NCBI GenBank assembly: GCA_015501595.1
Contig: JADNRX010000179.1
Location: 43,879 to 107,878 of the forward strand
Length of the DNA: 64,000 bases
Source of the DNA: Hymenopellis radicata
Lineage: Eukaryota > Basidiomycota > Agaricomycetes > Agaricales > Physalacriaceae
Reading direction: 5' to 3'
Part shown: one piece after another, positions 46,135-57,208 of the stretch
Numbering within the stretch: the stretch's first letter is position 1
Layout: each line of letters begins with the position of its first letter
Translations under genes and position numbers: made by a program
The notes under the pieces: model-generated
Databases searched by the model: none
What the model was told of the DNA's origin: nothing
What the model saw: the letters and a program-made list of their open reading frames with translations, nothing else

Positions 46135-47394
46135 CGTGTTGCCAATGCACGGATTAAGAAGTGAGCTTGAGAGATACTGCGTTAATCGTTAATGAGCCGA
46201 CACAGTCAACTCACTATAATGGATAGGCGTGTCGGTAGGCGTTGCTGGGAGAGAACAGTACGACCAGGAAAAGCGAATTTATTGTTGATACAAAGAGCAA
46301 CAAACAAAAGCGACGTGACATTTTCTTTGTTCGACGTTTTTGGTCTGTCTGTCCAAACACCACAGAAACGCAGTTGGCTGCCAAGGGTGAGCCTGAGTAT
46401 TACCCTTGGCGAATTAAGAGAAGATAATCTGTATTTCGTTGTGTTAGTGCCAGTAACTAAAATTGTGGCGCAATTATAATACCATAATGGATCCTGCGCG
46501 CGAGATGAGAGAATTTGCAAAGTTCTATTGGTAACTTTTCGTACTGCGAAACGTCTCTCGTCGATTAAGGGTACGTTCCCAGCAACTGCTGAATGGCGAT
46601 GATGATGACACGAAGAGATGGATCATTCTGTAAATTTCATTCTGAGACGGAGAGTGTTAATCGGGAAAAGTGCAGACCTAGTTTCCTGTCCGATAAATAG
46701 ATGATGCGTGTCGCTACGCGAGAAATGACGGGTAGGCAGTGCCCAGAGAGTAAGACCCGGCGGAACTAGAATGACTACCAAACAAAGTAGTACTTCGGAA
46801 CGGCTAGTGGGCAAAGCGTGTTTCCATTTCCATTTGTGGCGACGTTGTCATGACAGTGAAAACATTGGGAGAATGGATAGGACTGAGTAGGAGGAGGAGA
46901 ACGTCAGAAGCAGTAGTTGCGTTGTAAGGATTCCATTTTGTGAATCGTGAGCGCGTGAGCTCCGGACAGGTGGTAAGGCTAGCAGCGGCCTGAAGTATCC
47001 GGGCCACTCATAGGGAGAAGAAGTAGTAAAACCAGGCTGTTCAATTACATGCACGGAGGCTGAGCGCTCACGCATTCGAAGCTCTTGCAAGGAGGAAGGA
47101 AAAATGGATTACTTCGTGCCGCGTGAGCCGCGTGACCTTTTCTTCGTGGCTGTGCTCGGTGCCGATTAATATTCAACGTCAGCCGCCCCTTTTGGTCTTC
47201 CCTGTCTTCCCATCTTCTGAGGTTGCTGAGCGCCAACGGGCAACTACACTACACTTGATTTTCCAACGCTCGCGTTCATAGCGCCTCTTCTCGACGTCGT
47301 TTACTGTCTGGCCTCCCAGGCGAACATCGACGTGCACGTGTCTCGACGCGTCAAAGTATCCCTAGGGGCTAGTTCCCTTCTACTTGCTCATAAA
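46135..47394. other. Intergenic block shared with arm A
   Basis: This is the counterpart of 3914-5246 in reverse orientation. It lies between two divergent genes and so probably contains both promoters. Its conserved frame around LFDVFGLSVQTPQKRSW is preceded by a one-base difference from the other copy, which argues against a conserved protein. Confidence 0.5.
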
Positions 47395-48484
47395 ATGAGC
47401 CAGTACTTCCACCTTTTCAATATTGACAAATGCATCTACTCGGAAGAGGTGTACACCGATGCCTCAATGGACGAGCTACATTCCGACGTATTCCGACGCG
47501 ACTTGGTTAGGCTACTCGCAGCTCCAACTGTACCCTTCCCTGAAGATCCACTCGATAGAGGATTTTGGCAGACTCCCTGCTCGCTGACACTACATGAATC
47601 CAACGCAAACGTCATGTGAGTTACCTTCTCCTTCCAGTAGGTTTTACTGACTACGTTTTGTAGGACGAATCTGCCCCCAGAAATCCATGCGCAAATATTG
47701 GGGCATTTATTCAAATACTATGATGTCCTTGCATTCTGCATGGCGTCGCAATACTGTTTGATAGTCGGCTTGCGTCGTCTCAAAGCCCTATGGGCAGCGT
47801 TTGCTCGCAAAGAATGCGGCTCTTGGGCTGGGGATCGACTCATCATCCTCGGTGACGGTCCTGATGGGTTAGAGCAAACACCGAGTGCTATTCGGCCCCG
47901 TGACATGGTTGCTCTCAAACGCCACTATACCAGGATGAGGAAAGACGCCTTGGAGGAATTACTCAGCGAAAATCATTTTGACGACTCCGATTCGGAGGGC
48001 TGGGACTTTGAGGGCATGGTTGATGATAAAGTGGGAAAGCTTGAGATATACGCCATGTTGTATAGCCTCGCGGAGGATAAGTTGCTTTATGACGAGGAGG
48101 AGACGAAGCGCTTTACGGATCCACAGTTTCAACGAACTTTTCAAAGAGTGGTTGCACCCGCCGTCTTCTTTGACGTACTCGATGCCGGACGACTTCGCGC
48201 CCACGTACAGTCCATGGATTCTTCGCAATCTGTCCCAGCGTCTCTACGTCCGCTCAGACGTATTGTGTTCTGGGAACCTGGCAATGAAAGAACCGCCGTT
48301 CACAACGGAATATGGTATGACATTGGCCGATGCTGTCAGGGAGAGCATTTGCTTTTCGGAGGACTCAAGCGGGGTATTCCACAAAGGTGACTGTCCGGGA
48401 GATCGTTTTGATATCGTTCGCGAGAACGAATTTCTTCCGGCAGATGGCTGGGAGGATGTTACCCAAGAGGTTAAGGAGAGCTGA
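47395..48484 (+). CDS. F-box-like hypothetical protein, one frameshift
   Basis: The exons are 47395-47615 and 47664-48484. Residues about 75-110 (MTNLPPEIHAQILGHLFKY, then FCMASQYCLIVGLRRLKALW) form an F-box-like helical motif. CGSWAGDRLIILGDG and, near the end, SPWILRNLSQRLYVRSD and GDRFDI are motifs I recall from uncharacterised agaricomycete proteins. The frame must shift by one base at about 48175-48182, between FFDVL and MPDDFAPTYSPW. Without the shift the protein ends at 48390 with an unrelated tail. The function is unknown. The paralog at 3340-3913 is clearly broken. Confidence 0.65.
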
Positions 48485-48682
48485 AACGTCGCTTATGACT
48501 CATGAGGGGCTGGGATTATTTGCTGAGTATGTTATGGGCTCACTCATCAAGTGCCGGCCAACATCCCCATAGGATCATTGTTTACTTCTAAGGTGAGATC
48601 GAGTAGGGTCCGTTACCCTTGTGGACCACGCTTACACACCATTATGATTTTTAATAGGGCCGACAGTTACCTTCTTTGAATA

Positions 48683-48743
48683 TTCAACAGTGAACAATGG
48701 ATCGCTCTGTTTGGTTCGCTTTGGCGTCTTCAATGTCTATAAG
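48683..48743 (+). promoter_or_regulatory. Conserved F-box promoter module
   Basis: TTCAACAGTGAACAATG (48683-48699) and TATAAGAGC (from 48738) lie 188 and about 144 bp upstream of the ATG at 48887. The same pair, at the same distances, precedes the F-box gene at 57413, and the first motif also precedes the minus-strand relative at 51584. Confidence 0.65.
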
Positions 48744-48886
48744 AGCAAGAGCACATCCCCGTGACGTCATCCTCTTAATTGTTGCTACCAACAGTCGACT
48801 CCAGCACTTTCTTGTATGTTGTGCTTATGCCCATCTTATTGCCGACTGATGGTATGACTAGATTGCAACCAACCTCGACCATCATC

Positions 48887-50242
48887 ATGTCTTCGAGCTC
48901 GACGAGCGATAAACAGCTCTCTAGCAGGCTACCCGCGCTGGCGCTATCCCGCATCGTCGCGAGTGGGAAATTTCCACTCGATGATACGGCCTCTACTTGG
49001 AAAGACGTTCAGCAAGCGTTGTCACATCCAAAATATGTCCCTTTAACAGTTCAACGTCTCCTCATAAAAATTCGACACATATTTCTCACGAACAATCCGC
49101 CTTCATTCCAGGATGCCGTCATTATCTCAGAATGTGTTCGTCTTATAGACGACCAGGTTGCCAAATTAGACGCCGCGAATCCCGCCGCGATAACTCTGGT
49201 CTCAATTATTTCCACGACATCGTTATCCGTGTCATCGACACAGTCTGCATCATCCATCAACCAGCGAAAAACACCGCGTTCAGAGCTGCTGCGTGTTCGA
49301 AAGCAGCTCCACTCCGTGGATTCGGCTGTCCGTCAATTGCCCCAAGAGATCTGGCAGGAGATTTTCTCACACCTTGGCATGATGGCTGTTTTCAATCTGC
49401 GAGACCCACTGTACATCGTCGGCCAGGTGTGTCAGACATGGCGCAATGCATCACGTCGTTGCCCCCGACTGTGGTCTCGGTTGTACGTTTCCGTATCACA
49501 AGCGTCCAACTTGCCGCACGGTGTGTCGCGCCTCCGTACGGTGCTGGAGCGCTCGTGCAGTGTTCCTCTCGACTTCGTATTCGCACGCAGTCGCGTACAA
49601 CAGGATGACGAGCGTGAGGTCTCTACACAGCTTCTTTTCCTATTGATGGAGCACTCGGCGCGGTGGCGATCCGTTGAGTTTATGGGCGTGACTTTCGCGG
49701 AGGCGCTGCTCCTCGGGAATGTCCGTGGGCGAATCACCAAGCTGCGGTCCGTGAAACTCGAGGTGTCCTTTGAGCCTGTCGAATTCGAGCGCAAAGACAT
49801 GGTTTCGGCGTTTCAACTCGCGCCAGAGCTCTCACACGTGAACTTGAGGGGTATCTTGCTTGACCAGTTGCTGGATCCTTGTGCTAAGCTCCGGCATCTG
49901 CGAGTCGAGTATTACCGTGACGCACGCGAGGAACAATCATATCGAAAATATTCCTTATCCGATGTCCTTCGCGCATATCCCCAGCTCACGAACCTTACTC
50001 TCCAGTGCAGTTCGTCCCTTGATGTTGTCACTTGGCCCGTACCTCCTCCACATAGTACTCCCCGCACCGTACACACCAGTCTCACATCCCTCTCAATCGC
50101 CGACGGTGACTCCATCTTCACGAGTTCACACACACATATCAATCAACCCCCTCTCCTTCATATCCTTCCACCGCTTCCAGTCATCAAACCGCGAATGCGG
50201 GAACGCAGCCTCACACACGCCGCGCAGCCTCACAACCTCTAA
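48887..50242 (+). CDS. F-box protein, C-terminally truncated
   Basis: I place the start at 48887 (MSSSSTSDKQL) because the paralog at 57413 starts at the same point relative to shared upstream sequence. The protein is about 451 aa. The F-box lies at about residues 145-195 (VRQLPQEIWQEIFSHLGMM, then YIVGQVCQTWRNASRRCPRL), and leucine-rich-repeat-like strands follow. Homology with the 600-residue paralog ends near 50115 (TSLTSLSIADGDS). The last 40 or so codons read antisense through the 3' end of the opposing F-box pseudogene, so the original C-terminal third is lost. It may still be expressed as a shortened receptor, but substrate binding would probably be affected. Confidence 0.7.
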   Translation: MSSSSTSDKQLSSRLPALALSRIVASGKFPLDDTASTWKDVQQALSHPKYVPLTVQRLLIKIRHIFLTNNPPSFQDAVIISECVRLIDDQVAKLDAANPAAITLVSIISTTSLSVSSTQSASSINQRKTPRSELLRVRKQLHSVDSAVRQLPQEIWQEIFSHLGMMAVFNLRDPLYIVGQVCQTWRNASRRCPRLWSRLYVSVSQASNLPHGVSRLRTVLERSCSVPLDFVFARSRVQQDDEREVSTQLLFLLMEHSARWRSVEFMGVTFAEALLLGNVRGRITKLRSVKLEVSFEPVEFERKDMVSAFQLAPELSHVNLRGILLDQLLDPCAKLRHLRVEYYRDAREEQSYRKYSLSDVLRAYPQLTNLTLQCSSSLDVVTWPVPPPHSTPRTVHTSLTSLSIADGDSIFTSSHTHINQPPLLHILPPLPVIKPRMRERSLTHAAQPHNL

Positions 50243-51584
50243 CCCACACTTCGCACGCATAGCGACCATATTCACAAACACCATAATGATATTGACAAAC
50301 ACTGAGACTTTGTGTTCCCTACTACCTCGCTCAAGCGGATACACAGCTTCCTCAACCGCGGGATATACGTCGGCCTCACGCCCTCATCACCTTCCGAGTC
50401 TCCCAAATACAAGCACGTCAACACCCACATCATGTCCTCGAACCCTTGCAAACCCCCAGACGAGATCGACAGCCCGGCCCAAGCAGCACACCCATCGCCC
50501 CTGGTTGAAATCCAGACCATCTAAACCGACGTCCAGATCGGTGAGGTTGGGCAGTGAGATGAGGTTGAAGCCCGCACCGTCAACGACGCGGAGGGACGTA
50601 AGATTGGCGTAGACGGTTCGGGAAGTATTAGGCGAAGGAGGCGCGAGCCACGTAATGACATCATAAATCAAAATGCAAAAGTTTCAACATTCCTCAGCTG
50701 GGGATATTCGCGAAGGATGTCGGATAAGGAAGAAGTGCGGGAGGAATACCTCAAATAGTCCTCGCGGCATCATGCCCGACTCGTAGCGACCGAAGGTTTT
50801 GCTTGGTATCAAGTTCAACAACACCTGAGAGTCATGTCCAAGAACTCGGCGGATCGCCACCTCGATGAATGCTGCACAATATGGAAATCAGCCTCTCAGG
50901 CATCCCGCTCGACGTCGGGTCGGCAGCCGGACGCGAACGAGAAGTCGAGAGGGACGCTGCATGAGCGCTTCAGCACCGGGCAGAGGCGGGACACACACAG
51001 TGCGACAAGGGCAATAATGTGGATCTAGAAACAACGAAGCGAGACCATAGCCGTGGGCAGTGATGCGCTGCGCTCGCCATTTTCGACGGGATCTTGCACT
51101 TTATAAAGACAAACAGTCCATCAGAACGCCGGGCGACGAAGACCAGTTGCCATATTTCTTGGGGCACTAGACGTATAGTCGAGTTGACGGAGGTGCTGCG
51201 CGTCCGCACAATATATCTTGTCCTTGTTTATCATGGACACCGGTCTCCCTGATCTGCGGAAAGACCTTGACGGAGTAAGGGAGGGCGAAGCAGGCGCATG
51301 AGTTATCGCGCTGTCTATTCATGCAATGCAGTCGTATAGAAGACGAATACATTCTGAGACAACGACAACATCCTGGGATGAAGGTGGGTGATTGGTGCAG
51401 AGAAGGTGCTGAATGGTTGGAGAAGTGGTTGAACGTTCATGGCGAGACATGTCGGAAGTGACAAAGCTTTCTGAACGTCTTTCGACGTAGAGGCCGTCTT
51501 ATCGAGTGAATGGTTCTCACTCTCGAGAAAGGCGGCTTGCGGACTGGATAGCTGATCGTCGCTGCCAATCGCGCTCGAAGGCAT
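50140..51584 (-). pseudogene. F-box gene, heavily decayed, tail to tail with its neighbour
   Basis: Pieces of a minus-strand F-box gene related to 57413-59215 are visible in order: the N-terminus (DKTASTSKDVQKALSLPT) near 51450-51510, an F-box remnant (IRLVPQEIWQLVFVARR) near 51120-51180, the middle LISLPNLTDLDVGLDGLDF near 50520-50570, and the C-terminus (PTYIPRLRKLCIRLSE, then GLEVVRLRG) down to about 50140. Several frames are needed, and internal segments are missing. The ATG counterpart is at 51584. Confidence 0.75.
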
Positions 51585-51729
51585 TATGGTAGTTGAATTG
51601 TGGCGCAATCTAGTCTAGTCGCCTCGTCAGCCAGAAATGTGATGAAAATGAGCAGGACATACAAGACTGCGGGTAGTTCGTAGAAACAAAGAGTATCGGA
51701 GGCGCCAAATGGCACCAAACAGAGCGGCC

Positions 51730-51746
51730 CATTGTTCACTGTTGAA
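51730..51746 (-). promoter_or_regulatory. Third copy of the F-box promoter motif
   Basis: CATTGTTCACTGTTGAA on the plus strand is the reverse complement of the motif at 48683 and 57209. It lies 146 bp upstream of the ATG counterpart of the decayed minus-strand F-box gene. Confidence 0.6.
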
Positions 51747-51749
51747 CAT

Positions 51750-52234
51750 TAACCGCTAATATGATAGGCAACTGTTGGCGGCCCTACTAGAAAGGGCGAG
51801 TCAGCGCGGTCCACAACGGTTTTGAGCATCCCTCGAATCCTCACCCGAGAAGCAAAACGAATATTTGAAGAGTATATTGCTTATAAATGAGTCAAGTTTC
51901 GAACACCCTGCTGGTGTCCCGCATAGCAATCGACGCGTATATCCTCCTGTTATGGCGAAAGTCGCCTTTTCCTTTAACGTGACGCATAGCTTTCCTCGAA
52001 CTCTTTTGGTAGGCACCCCACAGTCGCAGTCGACCTTGCCTGGAAGCGTGAACGTCATGGGTTGTAGATGAATGTAGACGTCAAGCCCTCGGTGGTTTCA
52101 AAGTCGTCGCCACGATGATCGCGTTCGTCAGAGAAACCGATTGAAATGGGGTACTTGTGAAAGAAGGATATCATGCGTAGGTGATGCGCGTGTAGCGGTT
52201 GTTCCAATAACAGGTCCAGAGAACGGCGTACAAC
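51750..52234. other. Intergenic, weak minus frames
   Basis: A minus frame at 51801-52058 has eight Cys in 85 codons (KVDCDCGVPTKRVRG, then GTPAGCS) but no start context or splice support. It may be a 3' exon of the tentative gene to the right. Otherwise nothing is seen. Confidence 0.3.
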
Positions 52235-53261
52235 GTTATCTCTCCTTGCGGTTTTTGATCCAAAGACACGTCAGCTTCCATTCTCTTTGCCATTTCGTGC
52301 AGGGCGATGAACTAAAGCTAGCCTTCATCGACACGGGCCATCGTGCTGGACGAAGGGAGGCAGAGAAGAAAGTCATCTGATGCGCAACTGGGGGCAAAAT
52401 GAGGGGAGATCAAAAGATATCAGGCGTCCGGAAGCCGACCCTATGAGCCTGTCTGTTCGGTTGAAATAAGCTCAACAAGGAATGGAGAACAAGAACGTAC
52501 CTAATCCCGCGGAGGCTGATAGCATTTTGATGAACTCGTGCATATTATGTGTCCGATGCGCCGCCGTTGTAATCGCATCGATGGGTGGACGAAGAACGTC
52601 AGACAGGATGATAGATAAGTCGGGAACCAGGGATTCATTGAGGCCGAAGGGAAAACGAGGGATTCCTGAATAAGCAAATCTGGATTATTCGGTGAGCATG
52701 CGTCGTCAATCAATAAACTCTCAAAGAGTCGGAATGACGTGTTCAAGGCCAACAAGACGGTATTCGTCGCCGTTTCCCTCGAATGGGAGTGGGTGTCGAA
52801 ATTCTCGACTGTTGCTGGCGGTGACGCGTGTAAGCCCTCAGCGGATTTTTGGTTGCAATAGGGCGATGTCTGCACCAGTTTGCGACGGTTTAACTAGACG
52901 GACGACCGACTAGCCTGGGCGCCATGTCGCGGGGTTCGACTGGAGTCGTTTATGGTGGTAAGATGCGAAGTATGAGACATTACTAAGGCAGAGTGGACGA
53001 GGACTAGACGGAGAGCGTCGAGCGCTAGTATTGCCCTCGACTGGTATGGATCATTCTGGAAGGGGGTCCGTCAGTCCAGTCGAAAGTGAACCGAAATTTA
53101 ACGAGGGATGAGCACGCCTTACATATGAGCATCGCAACTTGTGAGAGGAGAAGAGACACTGTGGAAGAAGGGAAAGATACTCCGGCAAACACCGAGGATA
53201 CCACGTTGCGGGCCTGAATGAAATCATGCAAATCCACGCGTACTGGACTAAATCTCAACAT
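52235..53261 (-). CDS. Tentative spliced gene of unknown function
   Basis: The ATG at 53261 opens 45 codons (VRVDLHDFIQARNVVSSVFA, then LLLSQVAML). A GTAAGG donor and a TACTAG acceptor join it to SLDALRLVLVHSALVMSHTS. Further left, ETATNTVLLALNTSFRLFE is joined by a 54-nt intron (GTTTAT..TTCAG) to an exon reading RIPRFPFGLNESLVPDLSII, then THNMHEFIKMLSASAGL and a GTACGT donor. The last part could end near 52235 or 52395. The middle joins are uncertain, and I recognise no domain. The coherent exons between good splice sites are the only support, so the boundaries are provisional. Confidence 0.35.
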
Positions 53262-53331
53262 GCCATTCTTTACAACCCATAGGTAGCTTCTGGAACCATC
53301 AAGTGTCTATGTAATACCCCAGCAAGTTATC

Positions 53332-54167
53332 TCACTCTTTGCCGGACCCTTCGTTGACTATATCGACACTCTCTTCCGCCGCATTGCTATTAGCCGCAGG
53401 ATTGGGCTCCTCCTAAAAAGATCATATCAGATTCCGGCGCAACATTGATTCTCGAGGGGAGGCACCCTACCTGAGCGGCGGAGGCCGACGACTTGACCTC
53501 CAACGTCTTGCTGCGGTCCAACGAGAAGCTATAGTCCCTCGGCGGCGCGCCATGCCCAAGCATCGGAATCAAAGCATACGGCGAAGCCCCGTACCGGCTC
53601 CACGTCTTCCACGCCGACCCATCCTTCCTCGCCCCCGTACCAGCATCATTCCACACCGAGAACGTGTCGTCGAATACGAGCAAATCGCGCCTGATCGCCT
53701 TGATTCCGCGCGTCTGGACAGAGTCGGGAGGCGCATAGCCGGGATTCACGCTGAATATCCCCCCGACGACGACATAGTTGTCATTGGGAGGTACCCCACG
53801 CCAGAGGGAGTAGTCGCGTTTCTTGCCGGACCCAGCATCGTCCCACACCTTTTCCCAAGACGCGACGTCTCTGAGCGCATCGTCTTCAAGGGCATGGACG
53901 ATGATGCCTTGGGGCGCCCTGCTCATGTTGGATTCGGCGCCTTGGCCAAGATAATACCAGCCGTTCTCGACTGTCAAAAAAGGTCAACATCGAAAGAGGA
54001 GAAGAGAACGTCGGCAGCTTACGATTCGGGCGCCAGCTGGATATGTCGGTCTTCGCTCCAGAACCCGAGTCGTCTGCCATCTTGTTCACGAACGTGACAT
54101 ATTTGTACGCCAGAGCAGCCGATGGCAAGTTTTGAACTTGAGCTTTGTCGACGGTAGGGTCTGCCAT
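53332..54167 (-). CDS. Vps62/DUF946-like protein
   Basis: The model is complement(join(53332..53412, 53471..53970, 54023..54167)), 242 codons. The ATG at 54167 begins MADPTVDKAQVQNLPS. The sequence shows repeats of the Vps62-related (DUF946) type: VNKMADDSGSGAKTDISSWR, then KVWDDAGSGKKRDYSLWRGV and SVWNDAGTGARKDGSAWKTW. Each is a D-x(2)-G-[ST]-G-x-[KR]-x-D turn followed by a Trp strand. PPNDNYVVVGGIF fits the PPxGYVALG motif of the family. The last exon adds an acidic Asn/Glu-rich tail. There is no signal peptide or membrane segment. The family occurs as single-domain proteins in fungi and plants, and its biochemical role is unclear. The gene is intact. Confidence 0.75.
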
Positions 54168-54899
54168 GAGTGTGTGCACTGGTGGAAGATGTCGACTGCT
54201 CAGGCGTCTGACCAGTATTTATACGCCACCTACAATTCGTTCGTGAGCCACATCCGAATAGCTTCAAGGTCGGCGTTTGTGATCTCGCGAGATTGTTGAG
54301 TAATTCATCTCGGAGAGAAACGACTCCGTGGCGCATTGCCCTGAATCAATATCAGAAAGAAGCGAAAGCACCACTCAAATCGGAACACGCGTTAGAGCAT
54401 GCGAACATGCAGCGAACAATGGCTCACCCCATGACTCTTCCTAGTTGACTTGCGAAACGATGAGTCATTCATGAAAGGAATGGCAAATCATACTCGTGAT
54501 TTTACCCAGGCCGAGGGAACGAGTGAGCAGTAGAGCCGCCCGGATAGTTATGGGGATTTCTAACACGACACGACTGTCGTGTGAATGGTATATCGGATGT
54601 ATGCAAGAGCCTATACGCAGTGCTTCTTCGATGGAAAGAACGACTTGCGGTTTTCCGGGGAGCTCCTGCTAAAGGGCTAATCAGCGAGAGTCGGAGCTCT
54701 GAGTTGGAAAATACCGTTAACTGCCAGACAGCTTTCTATTTCCACTTTTTCAACTCACATCCATTTATTCAGCTCGCGCGTCGAACAAACTTTCCGATTG
54801 CTGCGCACCGTCCAGCAAATAGTTCAGGTCAAATTTCCGTAAACCATCCTTGCCACAACGCCTCGACAGCATGTTCAGGAACTCCGCGTCAACAAAAGT
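54168..54899. other. Upstream region of the Vps62-like gene
   Basis: This should contain its promoter (ATACTGGTCAG and TATAAAT, reverse-complemented, at about 54213-54225). A plus frame at 54581-54961 is not supported. Confidence 0.35.
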
Positions 54900-56258
54900 C
54901 TATTCCGGCATGGCAGCTGTTATCCTCAAAGTCTGCAACATCGGGACGTATCTATAGCTGAGCTCGAAGACATCTTTGTCTACAACAGACGCTTCGAAAT
55001 CCACCACGCCCAAACGACGCGTCACGTCTCGCAGAACGTCGCTGGCATCTCTGTGCTTGCGATAGGAGATGGATATCCTCCAGGATCGGGTGACAAACAG
55101 AGGCATAATTCAATGCGCTATGTCCAGGGGAAGACAATAACGAGAGTGTTGCCTGAGGCTGGACATCAACTTGGTCAACCACTAAGCCGACGGTCAAAGC
55201 TGTCATGTTTGGCAGCGAGACCGAGCTCTGCCGCGTTTGTGGATGTAACGCGTCTCGTGGAGTTCCAACTGGAGGTGCTGCAAAAAAGCATCGAGGAAGC
55301 ATTGACCTCGAGGGAAGTGGGATTAGGGAACTTCGAAGGATGTCGGGTAAAGCAGGGAAACCATAAGTGCACAGGGTTTTCCTCGTTGGTCTCTGCGACA
55401 GCGAACTACGTCACCTGCGGGTCGACGGTTGCATCTAGAGGGTCGTGTCCAAGGGGGATATAATAAAGCCGCACATCTGCGAGGCAAGGTGCGATCTCAA
55501 AAGCACGGATGCTTCCTTGTCGGGATCAAGATCGCCCGTTTCGATCCTGACGAGTCCATAGATACTAGCCGAAAGAAAACGTGCCTCCCAATCGAAAGAG
55601 GCCCGCACATTCCCAGCTCAAGGAGCACTCCGTCAACAAAGCAAACGGTGAGCCGGACACCTCCGAACAGTCTTCGAATTGTGTTTACTTCGGCCAATTC
55701 AAAGTCAAGTGGAACATTATGTGCACGCTGTAGGATGGACTCTGTAGATGCAATAGGAAGGTGTAAGATAGCTCCACGCTGCGATTGCGGTGGCGTCATG
55801 GGAGGAAGCCGAATTGGTGGTGCGGACAAGGTGACACGGAGATTCCGGGAGGGACTTGGAAGGCGGTTTTTGGAAGTCATATTCTGCGCACAACAGTTTA
55901 GCCAGAGCATATAGTAGTATTGGAAAGAAACACTCACAGGTGTGAACTGGGGAGAACCACCATGCCAAAGGTTTACATGACCTGGCAAGGACGATGATAG
56001 ACTCGTCGATATTGATAAGGTGACGTTCGAGAAGACGACGAAGATGAGGTCGAAGATCGATAGAGTTGGGATAAGACTGTCTCGAGGATGAGGACAGATT
56101 TCAGAGGACGGCGACGAGGACGGACTTACCAATGATGGCCTTCGACGCCAACAACTGCGGCAAAGTGCGTTAAAAAGGCCTTCATTATCCGCGAGGCATC
56201 CTAGATCCTCACTCCCAGCTGCAGTACCCGCGGAAAAGCTGAATGCTGCTGAAGACAT
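54900..56258 (-). pseudogene. F-box gene remnants
   Basis: Minus-strand pieces resemble the gene at 57413-59215. HLPIASTESILQRAHNVPLD (near 55700-55760) matches its post-F-box strand, and SVSLPNMTALTVGLVVDQVD (near 55150-55230) matches its leucine-rich-repeat-like region. No F-box core and no continuous frame remain. The long frame at 55497-56258 includes unrelated 5' sequence. Confidence 0.55.
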
Positions 56259-56389
56259 AGGGCAATTCCCAAGGCCGTGAGTAGCACCATACGTTGAAGG
56301 AGTGCCGTCTCAAGGGCCTGATGCGTGGACTTTACGAACGCCTTAAATCGATGAGACTGTGTAGTTTAAGACGGACCTACAGGCGTCTC

Positions 56390-56720
56390 CTTGCACGACA
56401 GGATGGCGTGTAGGCCAAGTTCCCATTTGAAACCCACAGCAATGGTGAGCGGTGACAGTTTGTATATCAGGCTGCGCAGGTAAGAGCCCTCTACGTCCAC
56501 GTGGTTTTTGAGCGTGTGGTAAGGGCGTGGGGCGTATCTGATGGTACTCTGAGAGTAGCGCCGGCAAATCCCGGCAGAATCCCGGCTCGCATGTTCCCAA
56601 GGTGTTATCTCTGACATCTAAATTCTCAACATTCATTGTGGACCTCGATGTAAGTATGGGTAAGACTCAACACTCGGCCTTGAGAACCACTTTAATGACG
56701 GCCCTCTTACGGGCTCCAGA
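56390..56720. repeat. Dispersed direct repeat, left copy
   Basis: This segment, including CGGTGACAGTTTG, TAGCGCCGGCAAATCCCGGC and CTAAATTCTCAACATTCATT, recurs in direct orientation at about 60360-60675. On the minus strand both copies read NVENLDVR shortly after the start of similarity, so they may be remnants of the same F-box/LRR gene family. Confidence 0.75.
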
Positions 56721-57208
56721 ACTGGAGCCCGACAAATGTCAAGCGCCTGAGCTCCGGCACCTTCCCTCGCACGACGACCAAATCCATTCCTAGTTCGCTA
56801 GGAAGCACCAACGATACGCGTGCCCAGCGTTCCGAGTGCCGTCGCTCAGCCGTGATCGGCGTCGGAATGCGAGCTGTGCTGTAATAACATCGACGCGAAC
56901 AGAGGATATGCGCGTTGAATGTTCGGCGGGAAGCCCTATCGACGAGTAAGGTGTTCTGTTTAATCTTGGTTTAATCCGTGTCTGTTAGCTCAGCCTTATA
57001 ACAGGGGAAAGTGTGTTGAGCTTGGTGCACGAAAATTTAGCTTCCACGGACCTAGATACGATTCGTTATGTGCCCGCCACTCGTCTGTATCAATGGCACT
57101 ATCATTGTTTACTTCCAAGTGTGTTCATCACCCTTGTGGCCCACGCCTGGACCACGCTGATACACCATTATGATTGGTAATAGGGTCGGCAGTTCCCTAT
57201 TCTGAACG

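Noticed and set aside
50250..50612. Plus frame extending the F-box gene at 48887
   Set aside because: It is antisense of the minus-strand F-box remnant, which explains the open reading.
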